Source: Siphonodentalium dalli
Lineage: Eukaryota; Mollusca; Scaphopoda; Gadilida; Siphonodentaliidae
NCBI GenBank assembly: GCA_032622095.1
Contig: CP136063.1
Location: 33,482,987-33,546,986 of the forward strand
Direction: 5' to 3'
Length of the DNA: 64,000 bases
The notes below the pieces were generated by a model, which had not been told where the DNA came from, searched no databases, and worked only from the letters and a program-made list of their open reading frames with translations. A program made the position numbers and the translations under genes. Numbering within the stretch: position 1 is the stretch's first letter; each line of letters opens with the position of its first letter. Below, in pieces: positions 11,937-21,559 of the stretch.

Positions 11937-12235
11937 TTACATCTGTTGAAACTATTGTTATGTAAACAGAACTGTTACAGTGATTTGTCAACAAATATAT
12001 AATTCTAGCTGTATTATGAGTTCAAATATTTAACTATGAATAACATTTTCAGAATATTTAATCAACAGTTTGGACCTTTTCCAATGTTATGTAAACAAAA
12101 CTGTTACAGTGAGTGACTTGTCAACAATAATATAATCCTATAGCTGTAGTATTACATGTAGTTCAAATATTTAAGTATGAATTTCAGAATATTTAATCAA
12201 CAGGTTGGACCTTTTTCAATGTTCACCATAAATTT
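11937..12235. repeat. Tandem pair of the GTAAACAAAACTGTTACAGTG repeat
   Basis: Two units about 131 bp apart share TTATGTAAACA(G/A)AACTGTTAC, TTGTCAACAA, AGTTCAAATATTTAA and CAGAATATTTAATCAACAG. They match the single copy at 3,780-3,925. Confidence 0.7.
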
Positions 12236-12289
12236 TTTATCACAATTTTGCTCTCGTTAGACTTTTACAGTTATTCCAATACAGCAGTA

Positions 12290-12624
12290 ATTTGTACATG
12301 ACAATTAATTCTTGGTTTAGAAATATTTTCAGTATTTTCTTTAAGTATTTCTTAACCTAGAAAAACAATCTTGAAACAAGAAATATATATTTAATTTTTG
12401 AAGCCATTTTCTTAGTAAGGAAATTGTTTCTTGTTTCAAGACTAAAATCTATCTTTTTTGAGAAAACTGTGTCTTGTCTGGTGGGAGTTTCTTAAATTTT
12501 CTTGATGTAGCAGACTTGGGGGGTATATTTCCCAAAATAAGATTTATTTTCCTGTTTCAGGAAATAGTTTTTCTTGTTTCAAGATATTTTATCTTATTAA
12601 GAAATTATTTTTGGCAGTGTACTT
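12290..12624. repeat. AT-rich dyad-rich repeat, right (inverted) copy
   Basis: It ends TTTTTGGCAGTGTA, the reverse complement of the start of the repeat at 57. It contains many TTCTTGTTTCAAGA dyads and AAGAAA/TTTCTT pairs. Confidence 0.5.
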
Positions 12625-12850
12625 GACCTGTTGTATCAAGTGTACACATACATTATATGTCCGCTGCGTATACTTATGTTATGCATGCATATTATAGTGC
12701 ATAATATATATGTTCCGGACTGCTATCCATAAATATAAATGATGATCGTGTTAATATGTTGTTATAAAATATTATTTAACTGTGTGCCTGGGGCCAGGCT
12801 TGGGTGTGATAACTCTTCGCGGCTATTGTTTATTTAAGTGACTACCATCG

Positions 12851-12943
12851 GTCCCCAGAACAAAATTTACCACACCCCAGTAATACTTAATCCTATAGGA
12901 TTAAGTATTATTGGGGTGGGGTCATTTGTTTCTGGGGCTCTGT
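12851..12943. repeat. Near-perfect 90-bp palindrome
   Basis: GTCCCCAGAACAAA...ACCCCAGTAATACTTAATCC pairs across the centre CTATAG (about 12,898) with GGATTAAGTATTATTGGGGT...TTTGTTTCTGGGG. This is a foldback MITE or cruciform-forming site. Confidence 0.75.
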
Positions 12944-13512
12944 GGTGACTGCACACATGAGCATAATTATTGGATTTAATTGAATTCTTTATTATAATCT
13001 AATTTAAATATAGTATACTCAACAAGTTACAAAACATTGAAAATGCACATATGTATATACAGTATGCACCAATTCCATGGGACGTGTATACTAATAAATC
13101 AATATTCAAACCAAACAATATTTACAGAACCAATATACACACATGTAGTATTAGATGTGCCTCCAAAATACAAGATAAATTAAAATGTTTGTTTTACCAC
13201 TGTGTAGGAACTGTTACATCGGAAATCGTTCTATCGCCGGTTTGTGATGGTTCTTGCCTGATTTGTGACGGATCTTGCTGATAGAAATTATACATTTTCA
13301 CGACTTTTTGACAGTTAAAACGCAATTTTGAGGCATCTAGGTGATAATTCGATTAGTGAATTTCGATCCCATAACAATATGTGGCACCAATGAGCGTGTT
13401 AATAACAACAAATTGATCGTGCGAGTCATAACAACGACAAGAACCGCGAATTTTTATTATTGTTTGGGTTCTCTCCTGATCGAGTCGGTTCTATCCCCAT
13501 TAATCGTTCTAT
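12944..13512. other. Unassigned flank of the LTR element
   Basis: No gene was recognised. Short open frames at 13,051-13,281 and 13,341-13,526 have no domain, and the second runs into the LTR. Confidence 0.4.
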
Positions 13513-13516
13513 ACGG

Positions 13517-13971
13517 TGTGAGATAACTACCCATTATAATCTCACAACTTGATTCAAACTATACGAATGTCCCAATATATAAAACCCCAAACTCAGATAT
13601 TCGTGTTCGGTTCTCGAAACCTCACACGTCTTACTCTCAGCGAAGATATACACACAATGAAGATGGCTCCCAAATATGGTCAAGGGAGATGACCATAACG
13701 GAAGAACCAATCCCGATGTGTATTGCCAAACACCTCATCTAATATGCATCCCTAATAGTATATAAGAAACAACTACATCCCATCACATCATGCTTTCACT
13801 AGACTCATCTCATACCTAGATCATATCCAGGCATCATTCACACCAGGCATCACCCATTCGGGGACACCAATTCGCGGCGACTATTGATCATTATATTTGT
13901 ACACACTGCATATCTTATTCACAACATAATAAAGACTTGTACCTACTATATCTATGTGTCATTACCTCACA
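13517..13971 (+). repeat. 5' LTR
   Basis: It starts TGTGAGATAA and ends TTACCTCACA, giving a 10-bp terminal inverted repeat with one mismatch and canonical TG...CA ends. TATA-like boxes are at 13,576-13,584 and 13,759-13,766 (TATATAAG), and a polyadenylation signal AATAAA is at 13,928-13,933. It differs from the 3' LTR at two positions (CCCTAATAG versus CCCAAATAG; GCTTTCAC versus GCTGTCAC). Confidence 0.95.
13759..13766 (+). promoter_or_regulatory. LTR TATA box
   Basis: TATATAAG lies 162 bp upstream of AATAAA (13,928). That spacing fits a U3 promoter with R/U5 starting near 13,790. A second TATA-like site is at 13,576. Confidence 0.55.
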
Positions 13972-13980
13972 TAGTATTAA

Positions 13981-13995
13981 TGGTACCGTGAGCAG
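13981..13995 (+). promoter_or_regulatory. Putative primer binding site
   Basis: TGGTACCGTGAGCAG begins 9 nt after the LTR. TGG is the expected complement of a tRNA CCA end. I could not assign the priming tRNA with confidence. Confidence 0.45.
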
Positions 13996-14158
13996 TTCTA
14001 CGTCTCACCACACAACTTGAAGTCTCGGCCACTAGACGATCACTACAGAGCAGAAACAATCTCAAACCGCTACTCAACCACGGGGATACAGCCTTACACT
14101 CCAGCCACGGATAGACAGTCTCACACACTAGACCACTGCACCGGTCAACCATAACTCA

Positions 14159-14320
14159 ACCATTCGGACACACAGGAACCCTTCGGACACACAGGACCGC
14201 ATACCAACCCTTCGGACACACAGGACCGCATACCAACCCTTCGGACACACAGGACCGCACACCAACCCTTCGGACACACAGGACCGCACACCAACCCTTC
14301 GGACACACAGAACCGCATAC
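14159..14320 (+). repeat. 29-bp tandem repeat in retroelement leader
   Basis: TTCGGACACACAGGACCGCA plus 9 further bases recurs every 29 bp (14,182, 14,211, 14,240, and on) for five to six units, with weaker edge copies. It lies between the primer site and the first ORF, where packaging or translation-control elements are expected. Confidence 0.85.
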
Positions 14321-14544
14321 ATACTCATCTGACACAGACGAATCAACCTTTTATTCTCATACAACCAGCTCACATCGTGTATCCAGCTAAAAACATTACT
14401 CACGCCTCTTGCAGACCAGATTCAGATCCACATAAACATTAACATCCGATTTGGACATCCTTCGGCTTCCAATAAACACGACAAGAACATTCTGTACATC
14501 ATTCATCATCACAGACTTGTGCACATTATTCTTCTCGGAAATTG

Positions 14545-14550
14545 GTGAGT
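14545..14550 (+). other. Candidate 5' splice site for env mRNA
   Basis: ATTG|GTGAGTGACC in the leader, upstream of the first ORF, fits the donor consensus. It could join to the acceptor at 25,025 to make an env messenger. Inference only. Confidence 0.35.
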
Positions 14551-14635
14551 GACCATCTTTTCTTTCCCATTTGCTGTCAAATTGCACACCCCCTATTTTT
14601 AGCATTCTTTTACTCCTTTTTTTTTCACGTGGGTT

Positions 14636-15127
14636 ATGGACACATCACCTGATTCTACTACACCTACACTACCTACCCATCCTACTACAATACATGCTTC
14701 AAACGATCAGCCCATACCACCCACCTCTTACAAACAACATTCAGTTCTTAATTTTAAAACTTACTGTAGATACGCTTTACCCCACCAAATAACTTTATCG
14801 CCACAACTCATTAAATATTGCAATCCCATTCGCATTGATATAACGCAAGATACAATCCGCTTATACGTGCGTTGTATGATTACAAATAACTACTCAGGAC
14901 ATACACTAGATTCTTGGAACGAGTGGCATACATTTCCGGCTCATTTTACGGATTATCCAAAACTTATCGTCAACTCTATAGTTGCGGCAATTCCCATAAA
15001 ACATCCTAATAAATCACCTGAATCGTGTCAAATACACCTGAATCGTATAATACACCGCCACGGCACTTGGAAAAAAATACAACATATTTCGCACCCATAC
15101 CATAGATCCCAAAACAGACACCGTTAA
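14636..15127 (+). CDS. Basic 163-aa ORF upstream of gag
   Basis: This intact ATG-started ORF lies between the leader and gag, ending 14 nt before the gag ATG and in a different frame. Residues 1-35 are rich in Pro, Thr and Ser. Residues 36-125 look like a folded domain with alternating hydrophobics and aromatics. The C-terminus is strongly basic and His-rich (ending YHRSQNRHR). I do not recognise a family. Extra ORFs ahead of gag are unusual in gypsy elements. It could be an N-terminal Gag domain (matrix-like) now encoded separately, or an accessory nucleic-acid-binding protein that compensates for the missing zinc knuckle in Gag. Conservation in related copies would decide. Confidence 0.55.
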   Translation: MDTSPDSTTPTLPTHPTTIHASNDQPIPPTSYKQHSVLNFKTYCRYALPHQITLSPQLIKYCNPIRIDITQDTIRLYVRCMITNNYSGHTLDSWNEWHTFPAHFTDYPKLIVNSIVAAIPIKHPNKSPESCQIHLNRIIHRHGTWKKIQHISHPYHRSQNRHR

Positions 15128-15141
15128 TCCTTAATAACATA

Positions 15142-16218
15142 ATGGAGTCACCACCTCCGCAGAGCAGCGATTATTTTCATCCAACCAATTATCAGCATCA
15201 CCTTGAATTAAACAGGGAAACGGACCGATCAACCGCCAGACCCCCCCACACAGACATTACTAATGAAATGGGCAAAGATAATCAGAACTTGCTATTGTCA
15301 CGGCTTACCCATGAAATTAGCCATTTCACTAGTTCTATCCGCGACCAGACTGAAAGTTTAAAAACACAGACAACAATAACAGCACTGCTGGGAATGAATT
15401 CCATTATTGAACCCTTCGATGGCAAGCCTGACGCTTTTCCCCAATGGGTCCATGCGGTGGAAAAATACTCCCGCGCGATTTCGGCACAAGATGAGACTAT
15501 CATAAAAATTGCCGCTCAGACATGTAAATCTCAAGTTTCTGAATTTATTCAACGCTTCATAAATGAAAATAACACAGACGGAAAATTCACGTTCACCTGG
15601 ACCGATCTGAAATCACAGTTACGCTCATTATTCAGTTCCATAACTGATTCGCCTCAAGCCATTTCCTCATTACGAGCCATTAGGCAGAGACATACGGAAA
15701 CAATTGCCATGTTTGCAGAACGCATACGTACCCTTGCTAAACACGCGTATACTGATGAAATTAACACAAGAGCAGTGCAAACACAATTAGTAGCATTTTT
15801 TTCCGACGGTATTCGCGACTCTAGTATTAAATTCAGGCTTCTCAAAGACGACCCCATAACGCTTGATAGAGCTACTGATATCGCCCTACGCGAAATGAAC
15901 CTTCGGCAACGCTATCGCTTACGTTACGGTGAACATCATAATGATTATAACCAATTCCCACAGTTACAATCCCCTCAACCAATGGATATCGACAATAACC
16001 ATCGGCACATTCCAAGAGGGCCATCACAATCCACTTACAACCCCCGTCAATCCAAAGACAGACACCGAATCAATGATCATCCCCACAGGCGCCAACCTTC
16101 AAATTCTCACCACCCCTACTCTGAACCAAGGGTCTCCCATCCAAACGCATCCAGACCATGGATGCAAGATATACTACAACAGCTCAACGACCCCTATTCT
16201 GTACATACTGCAGATTAA
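15142..16218 (+). CDS. gag: Gag capsid-type polyprotein (358 aa)
   Basis: Intact ORF starting at the ATG at 15,142. Residues about 85-270 have the helical Gag pattern of retrotransposons: EPFDGKPDAFPQWVHAVEKY, then IAAQTCKSQVSEFIQRF and SPQAISSLRAIRQRHTETIA, ending AERIRTLAKHAYTDEI. The tail (270-358) is basic and rich in His, Pro, Gln and Asn, and no CCHC zinc knuckle is present. The protein would form the particle and bind genomic RNA through its basic tail. The pol frame overlaps its last 290 nt in the +1 frame but is closed by a TAA at 16,259-16,261. Confidence 0.85.
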   Translation: MESPPPQSSDYFHPTNYQHHLELNRETDRSTARPPHTDITNEMGKDNQNLLLSRLTHEISHFTSSIRDQTESLKTQTTITALLGMNSIIEPFDGKPDAFPQWVHAVEKYSRAISAQDETIIKIAAQTCKSQVSEFIQRFINENNTDGKFTFTWTDLKSQLRSLFSSITDSPQAISSLRAIRQRHTETIAMFAERIRTLAKHAYTDEINTRAVQTQLVAFFSDGIRDSSIKFRLLKDDPITLDRATDIALREMNLRQRYRLRYGEHHNDYNQFPQLQSPQPMDIDNNHRHIPRGPSQSTYNPRQSKDRHRINDHPHRRQPSNSHHPYSEPRVSHPNASRPWMQDILQQLNDPYSVHTAD

Positions 16219-16279
16219 ACAATCATACCACAGACCAATGCAGACGTCGGCCTCAAAATAACAACCAATTTTTAAACAG

Positions 16280-19267
16280 ATGAGGACTCATTGCATCAAA
16301 AATTTCACCCCCACCCACCAACGCAAGGCAATGAGTCCAATAACACATCAAATTAGCACAATATACAACCACAATCATAGATATGCTAAAGATCATCGAA
16401 CATACGAATCTCAAAAGCATAGAGTCTATAATTCACAGCTGCAGTCCATTAATCATTACCCCACGCTACCACCAAACTGCCAAAACCAACGATATATTAA
16501 TTACCGTACGCGGCCTCCACTTGATCTCCCTCGCCACAGGCACGTAACACATACCACTTTCTGCCATAGCAGGTGTTCCTCTATGAAACCCAGATTTCAT
16601 AATTCTTCCAATAAGTCTATCTCACCACTTCTGGATTTAACCTTTCCTCCCCAATTTAAAACCCTGAATCGCCTTGAAAAGCCCAAGCACCAACACATTA
16701 CTAATTCTTACTCATCATCCAAAAGAAAATCAACATGCACCAGTTCTCGCGAATCACATTCCAATACTGCAATTAACCCTATAATACCACCAGTCAAACC
16801 CATACAACACACTATACCAGTACTTAAATATCCAAGTGATATGACAGATGGTGCTCTAAACCAAACACCATGCTCAACTATCATTAAAATACACAAACAA
16901 CGGATTAGATCACTATTAGACTCCGGGGCAACCACCAGTTGCTTGAAATACGACATTTATAGATCCATGCCAAATCGACCACCTTTAATTAAAGAACATG
17001 TGTTACTCACATCAGCCGATGGTACACCAATGAAAGTTTTTGGATCCACACATCTCACATTTAGAATCGGAAAACTCATTCTTACTCACAAATTTGTCAT
17101 ATGTGCAACCTTGTCACGTCCTTGCATTTTAGGGCGCGATTTTATGAAACAACACAGTATTAGACTTTACTTTGATCTAGAAAAATTCAGAATACAGAAT
17201 CAATTATACCCGATGTTAAGGGATGGTCACATTGCATCACTCATCCGATCAACAAATAACGTTTCAGTATCACCCCACTCATGCGCCATCATAACAGGCA
17301 GACTCATAGGGCCAAATGATATGTTTAACACACCTATAATCCGAATAGGCAAAGGTAACATGTCCATTTTCGAACACGAACCAAATGTACATGTAACCGA
17401 CACGCTAGCAGATGCAAATAATCCCAATATTTGCGTCATGATAGAAAACCAATCGGCGTCACATATGTCCATTAGGAAAGGCCGTGTGATAGCACAAGCA
17501 TTTGGCACTCAAGAGCAAATGATATGCACGGCATCCGATGAGCAAAACATTAACTCATCTCCGCCAAACAAACACAGTATAAACACCATAGGTGACCGGC
17601 AAGACATTAACCCTCCAGTCACCAAGACTCAACCTATATCTGTCAATGATATCGTGGCACCTCAACACCTTAAACAGCAGATATTGCAACTAGTATCACA
17701 ATACCCTGATGTTTTTACAAATGACATAAACAAGATAGGATATTGTCCAAAAATTAAAATGAAAATCGACCTCAAACCAAATACTTTACCTATTTTTTGC
17801 AAAAAATATCCGACACCACTGAACAAACAACGAATTATGGCTGCTGAGATAAAAAAATTATTAGATGCAGACATTATTAGACCCACTGCCCACTCATCGT
17901 GGGGATTTCCCAGTCTCCTCATACGCAAAGCCACACCCAATCCCGATGGTACTCCCAATTATCGATTGGTAATCGATCTCAGAAAACTCAATGATGTTTC
18001 CATTCCATTAAAATGGTCTATGCCTAGTTTTACAGAAATATCGTCCAAGTTACTCGGCTCAACTATTTTCAGTATCTTTGATTTATCAAATGCTTATCAT
18101 GTTATTGGAGTCGTACCCGAAGATGTTCCCATATTAACTATGAATACGTCCGAAGGACAATACAGTTATCAAATAGCCCCGATGGGATATGTCTCGAGCT
18201 CAGGGTATTTTTTAAAACTCATGAACATAGCCCTACACGATTTACCATTTGTAGAAGGATTTGTCGATGACCTGATCTGTCATAGCTCCGATCCTCAAAC
18301 GCATATACAGCAGCTCACAAAATTATTTGACAGACTCAGGGAATACGGCTTAATAGTTAAACTATCAAAATCTAAATTTTGCCAACCACAAGTCAAATTT
18401 TTAGGACATATTATTTCCGACAAGGGCACATCCCCTGACCCTGAAAAAATTTCAATTATCAAGTCTCTACCACCTCCGAAATCAGTTAAAGAAGTCCGCA
18501 GATTACTGGGAATTCTTAATTTTTACAGGTCATATTCTCCTACTTTCGCATCTACGGCATTGCCTTTAATCAAACTCACAGCCAAATATGCTAAATTTGT
18601 GTGGGATGCGCCGTGCCAAACAGCGTTCGACGCGCTTAAAGAAAGCTTAGCAACCGCCCCCATCTTAGCTTACCCAAATCCCGACAAACTGTTCATTCTG
18701 ACAGTAGATGCATCTATACATAGTATCGGGGCGATACTATCACAATATGCTCATAGCCAAGATGATAAACACGTTGAACTACCAATCGCGTTCGCCAGTA
18801 AAAAACTTAACAAATCACAAAGGAATTATTCTGTCACGGAAAAAGAAGCATTCGCGATATATACGTTTGCAAGGCAATTTAAATTTTACTTACAAGGATC
18901 CCAAGTAGAGATTAAAACAGATCACTTACCCCTCATCCACATGTTTAAAAAACAGGATCTGATAAACACAAAAATTCAAAAATGGTTTTTGGAAATATCA
19001 GCATTGAACCCAAAAATTACTTATATTAAAGGCACGAACAATGTTATGGCAGATTTTTGCAGTCGGATAAACCCCGACACACACCCGTGCATCAATTCTT
19101 GCACCGATAGCGACCCAAATCCACCCACCAATCCCCTTGTACAGGATATTAATATACTTGACATGAAAGATATTCAGGAATTTTCAAAACAAAAAAAACA
19201 ACCAAAAAGAAAACGGATTCCGAACCACCAGTTGATCTCGACGACAGCCCGGTCCTTCCTCCTATAA
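16280..19267 (+). CDS. pol: Pol part 1: protease, reverse transcriptase, RNase H (995 aa)
   Basis: The N-terminal 180 residues are basic and low in complexity. The aspartic protease motif is LLDSGATTSCL (catalytic Asp 214). RT carries YRLVIDLRKLND (from residue 561) and the active site FVDDL (Asp 663/664). RNase H shows TVDAS (Asp 810), TEKEA (Glu 854) and KTDHLPL (Asp 881), all retained. The start is the first ATG after an in-frame TAA at 16,259. The frame stops at 19,267, before integrase, which continues one frame back. An in-frame A AAA AAA heptamer at 19,192-19,198 is exactly where a -1 slip would enter the integrase frame. Gag is in frame 1 and this ORF in frame 2, so Pol needs re-initiation, shifting or readthrough. 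Confidence 0.93.
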   Translation: MRTHCIKNFTPTHQRKAMSPITHQISTIYNHNHRYAKDHRTYESQKHRVYNSQLQSINHYPTLPPNCQNQRYINYRTRPPLDLPRHRHVTHTTFCHSRCSSMKPRFHNSSNKSISPLLDLTFPPQFKTLNRLEKPKHQHITNSYSSSKRKSTCTSSRESHSNTAINPIIPPVKPIQHTIPVLKYPSDMTDGALNQTPCSTIIKIHKQRIRSLLDSGATTSCLKYDIYRSMPNRPPLIKEHVLLTSADGTPMKVFGSTHLTFRIGKLILTHKFVICATLSRPCILGRDFMKQHSIRLYFDLEKFRIQNQLYPMLRDGHIASLIRSTNNVSVSPHSCAIITGRLIGPNDMFNTPIIRIGKGNMSIFEHEPNVHVTDTLADANNPNICVMIENQSASHMSIRKGRVIAQAFGTQEQMICTASDEQNINSSPPNKHSINTIGDRQDINPPVTKTQPISVNDIVAPQHLKQQILQLVSQYPDVFTNDINKIGYCPKIKMKIDLKPNTLPIFCKKYPTPLNKQRIMAAEIKKLLDADIIRPTAHSSWGFPSLLIRKATPNPDGTPNYRLVIDLRKLNDVSIPLKWSMPSFTEISSKLLGSTIFSIFDLSNAYHVIGVVPEDVPILTMNTSEGQYSYQIAPMGYVSSSGYFLKLMNIALHDLPFVEGFVDDLICHSSDPQTHIQQLTKLFDRLREYGLIVKLSKSKFCQPQVKFLGHIISDKGTSPDPEKISIIKSLPPPKSVKEVRRLLGILNFYRSYSPTFASTALPLIKLTAKYAKFVWDAPCQTAFDALKESLATAPILAYPNPDKLFILTVDASIHSIGAILSQYAHSQDDKHVELPIAFASKKLNKSQRNYSVTEKEAFAIYTFARQFKFYLQGSQVEIKTDHLPLIHMFKKQDLINTKIQKWFLEISALNPKITYIKGTNNVMADFCSRINPDTHPCINSCTDSDPNPPTNPLVQDINILDMKDIQEFSKQKKQPKRKRIPNHQLISTTARSFLL
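19192..19198 (+). promoter_or_regulatory. Possible -1 frameshift site (A AAA AAA)
   Basis: Codons of the RT-RNase H frame read CAA AAA AAA CAA here, giving a homopolymeric slippery heptamer. Slipping back one base continues in the integrase frame, which is open from 19,198 onward. A one-base change in the A-run would look the same. Confidence 0.45.
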
Positions 19268-19323
19268 CTAATATAAGAGATGAACAATCAGGAGACCACA
19301 CAATCTCCGAGATTATCAAACAA

Positions 19324-21027
19324 ATGCAATCAACAAATATACCCGAAAAATTAGCAAAAACCTTTATTCTCAAAGAGGGTATCCTACACTATATATCAAT
19401 ATATAATGACATACCTAAATTACGTATATATATAACGGACAAAATAGCACAAGAAGTTATATCCCAATATCACAGTCTCGGCCATAGAGCGGTACAATCG
19501 CTATACGCGACCATACGGAACAGATATTACACACCTCAGTTGTTTGCAAAAATTGTCACATACATAAACAATTGTCATACATGCCGACAACGAAATGCTT
19601 ATAATCCAAAAATCCCGCTTCAACCAGTCACTGCCCCATCAAGGCCAGGACAACTCATAGCTATCGATCTTATGGGACCATTTTCCCCCAAAACACAGTC
19701 AGGAAATAGATTTATCTTAACTATTATTGATCAATTTTCATTACATACTTTAGCATACGCATTTCCTAACAAAATGGTGGATACAATTTTAGAAAGATTG
19801 AATTCAGAGTATTTCACTTTATTTGGATCAGTTGAAGAAATATTAACAGATAATGGGTCCGAGTTTGCAAACTCTACCTTCACTGAATTTTGTAAATATT
19901 ACCATATCAATCACCGCCTCACTTCGTTCTACAGACCCCAAAGTAACGGTAAGTCAGAACGTTCGCATAGAAGTCTAGCATCAATCATTTCAACAATCAC
20001 CCAAGCAAATGTAGAAAATTGGGACCTATATCTAAATTATGCATCACAAGCAATGAACTTCCATTGTTCCAGTGTACATACACATTCACCATTTTTTCTA
20101 ACTTTTTTTAGAGAACCACAGATAAGCATAGACCGAATTTTAACACACAGAGAAAAGTATTTAGGAGAGGATTTTTTAGCCACCACGCTTCAAAATCAAC
20201 ACATTATTTTTAAAACTACAAAATCTCTTCTCGAAACAGCCTCTCGCAACCACAAACAGAACAAAGGTGGATCTATTCCAACCTTTAAAATAGGCCAATC
20301 CGTCTATTACAAAATCCACCAACCAAATCACAAATTTTCATTTAAATATGAGCCGTTTTGGCGTATCTTGAAACAGACAGGCCCCATATCTTACATATTA
20401 AGACATGACCTATCTGCTAAATTAACAAAATCACATGCTAAACACATCAAACCATCCCCCATTGATTGGCCTACACCTCAAATTCCCAATCACTTAAAAA
20501 ATAAACGACATAATCGATTTGCATTTCCACCGAGTGAAGCCAGTGTCGATAATAATAGCTCTCAATCCACATTGGAATCAGACGATGACCTCAAAACCAC
20601 GGCAATTAAGCGCGCTCAACTTGAGCGCTCAAACACAGACGACAGCTCTTCAATACCATTGGCTGAATTAGCCAACAGACTCATGGCTTCGAAACATTTT
20701 AATAAAACAGACAGCCAATCACCCCCGGATTTTTCACCCAGCGACCAATCTAGGCCCCAAACACAGGAACCAAATGTCATAAAACACAAATTAATTACAC
20801 AAAATTCTTATAGTACGACGCCAGACACAAAATCGGATCGCGCAGATAACAAACGCGGCCGGCATCGTAAATTATATTCACCATACTCCAAACACACGCC
20901 TAAAGATTCATCGTTTTCTAATTCCTTCCAATATACATCACCCGACAGCCGTTCGACAAATTGGTCAAACGAAAGTACGGAAACATATGATTTATATCAG
21001 ATGACAACTGATATCGAACATTCATAG
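19324..21027 (+). CDS. pol: Pol part 2: integrase (567 aa from first ATG)
   Basis: The zinc-binding H-H-C-C set is His50, His54 (HSLGH), Cys84 and Cys87 (CHTC). The catalytic core has D115 (IAIDLMGPF), D176 (LTDNGSEF) and E212 (SNGKSER), the D,D35E spacing of gypsy integrases. A GPY/F-like region follows (residues about 330-380, FKYEPFWRILKQTGPISYIL). The last 190 residues are Ser/Asp/Lys-rich and unstructured-looking. The frame is open upstream of this ATG to 19,198, so the natural protein is probably a continuation of the RT frame and the ATG is only nominal. Confidence 0.92.
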   Translation: MQSTNIPEKLAKTFILKEGILHYISIYNDIPKLRIYITDKIAQEVISQYHSLGHRAVQSLYATIRNRYYTPQLFAKIVTYINNCHTCRQRNAYNPKIPLQPVTAPSRPGQLIAIDLMGPFSPKTQSGNRFILTIIDQFSLHTLAYAFPNKMVDTILERLNSEYFTLFGSVEEILTDNGSEFANSTFTEFCKYYHINHRLTSFYRPQSNGKSERSHRSLASIISTITQANVENWDLYLNYASQAMNFHCSSVHTHSPFFLTFFREPQISIDRILTHREKYLGEDFLATTLQNQHIIFKTTKSLLETASRNHKQNKGGSIPTFKIGQSVYYKIHQPNHKFSFKYEPFWRILKQTGPISYILRHDLSAKLTKSHAKHIKPSPIDWPTPQIPNHLKNKRHNRFAFPPSEASVDNNSSQSTLESDDDLKTTAIKRAQLERSNTDDSSSIPLAELANRLMASKHFNKTDSQSPPDFSPSDQSRPQTQEPNVIKHKLITQNSYSTTPDTKSDRADNKRGRHRKLYSPYSKHTPKDSSFSNSFQYTSPDSRSTNWSNESTETYDLYQMTTDIEHS

Positions 21028-21559
21028 TCATGTATCAAAGTATCTCACAATCACTAATGATAGATAATTTACATAACTTTTATTAATATTATATAAAACA
21101 GGTCTTACAAAGGCATAACCCTACTGCAATTCTCCCATCCCACCCCCTTCGGCACAGAGATAGACACCCACACGATAAACTTCGTTCATACCAGTGGTAT
21201 GATCATTAAACAGGGCATGATCTCGTTTCCCAAATCTCTAATTCAATTATCGCTAACAGGTGTGCATTGAGTCATGATGCCGAAGTAAATTTAACCAACA
21301 TGTAATATATATCTTTCGCTAAGGACTGACACTCGGCGTCTTTGACTAAATGTTTATTCACGAAACATGCCAACCTGTCGATCATTGCCTCTCGCACCAA
21401 TCTCCGAAATATGGCAAACTCCCGTCCATGACTCAGTTACATCTTCATTCCCTCCAATATGCTTAACTCAATCATATATTCATTGACATAGCAAACGAAT
21501 CCTACAATACACTATATATTATACAGTAGGTTATACAGTGATCACGGCATATTTCCCTC

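Noticed and set aside
15929-16261. Separate gene overlapping the 3' end of gag
   Set aside because: It is the upstream extension of the pol frame, closed by a TAA, with no domain of its own.
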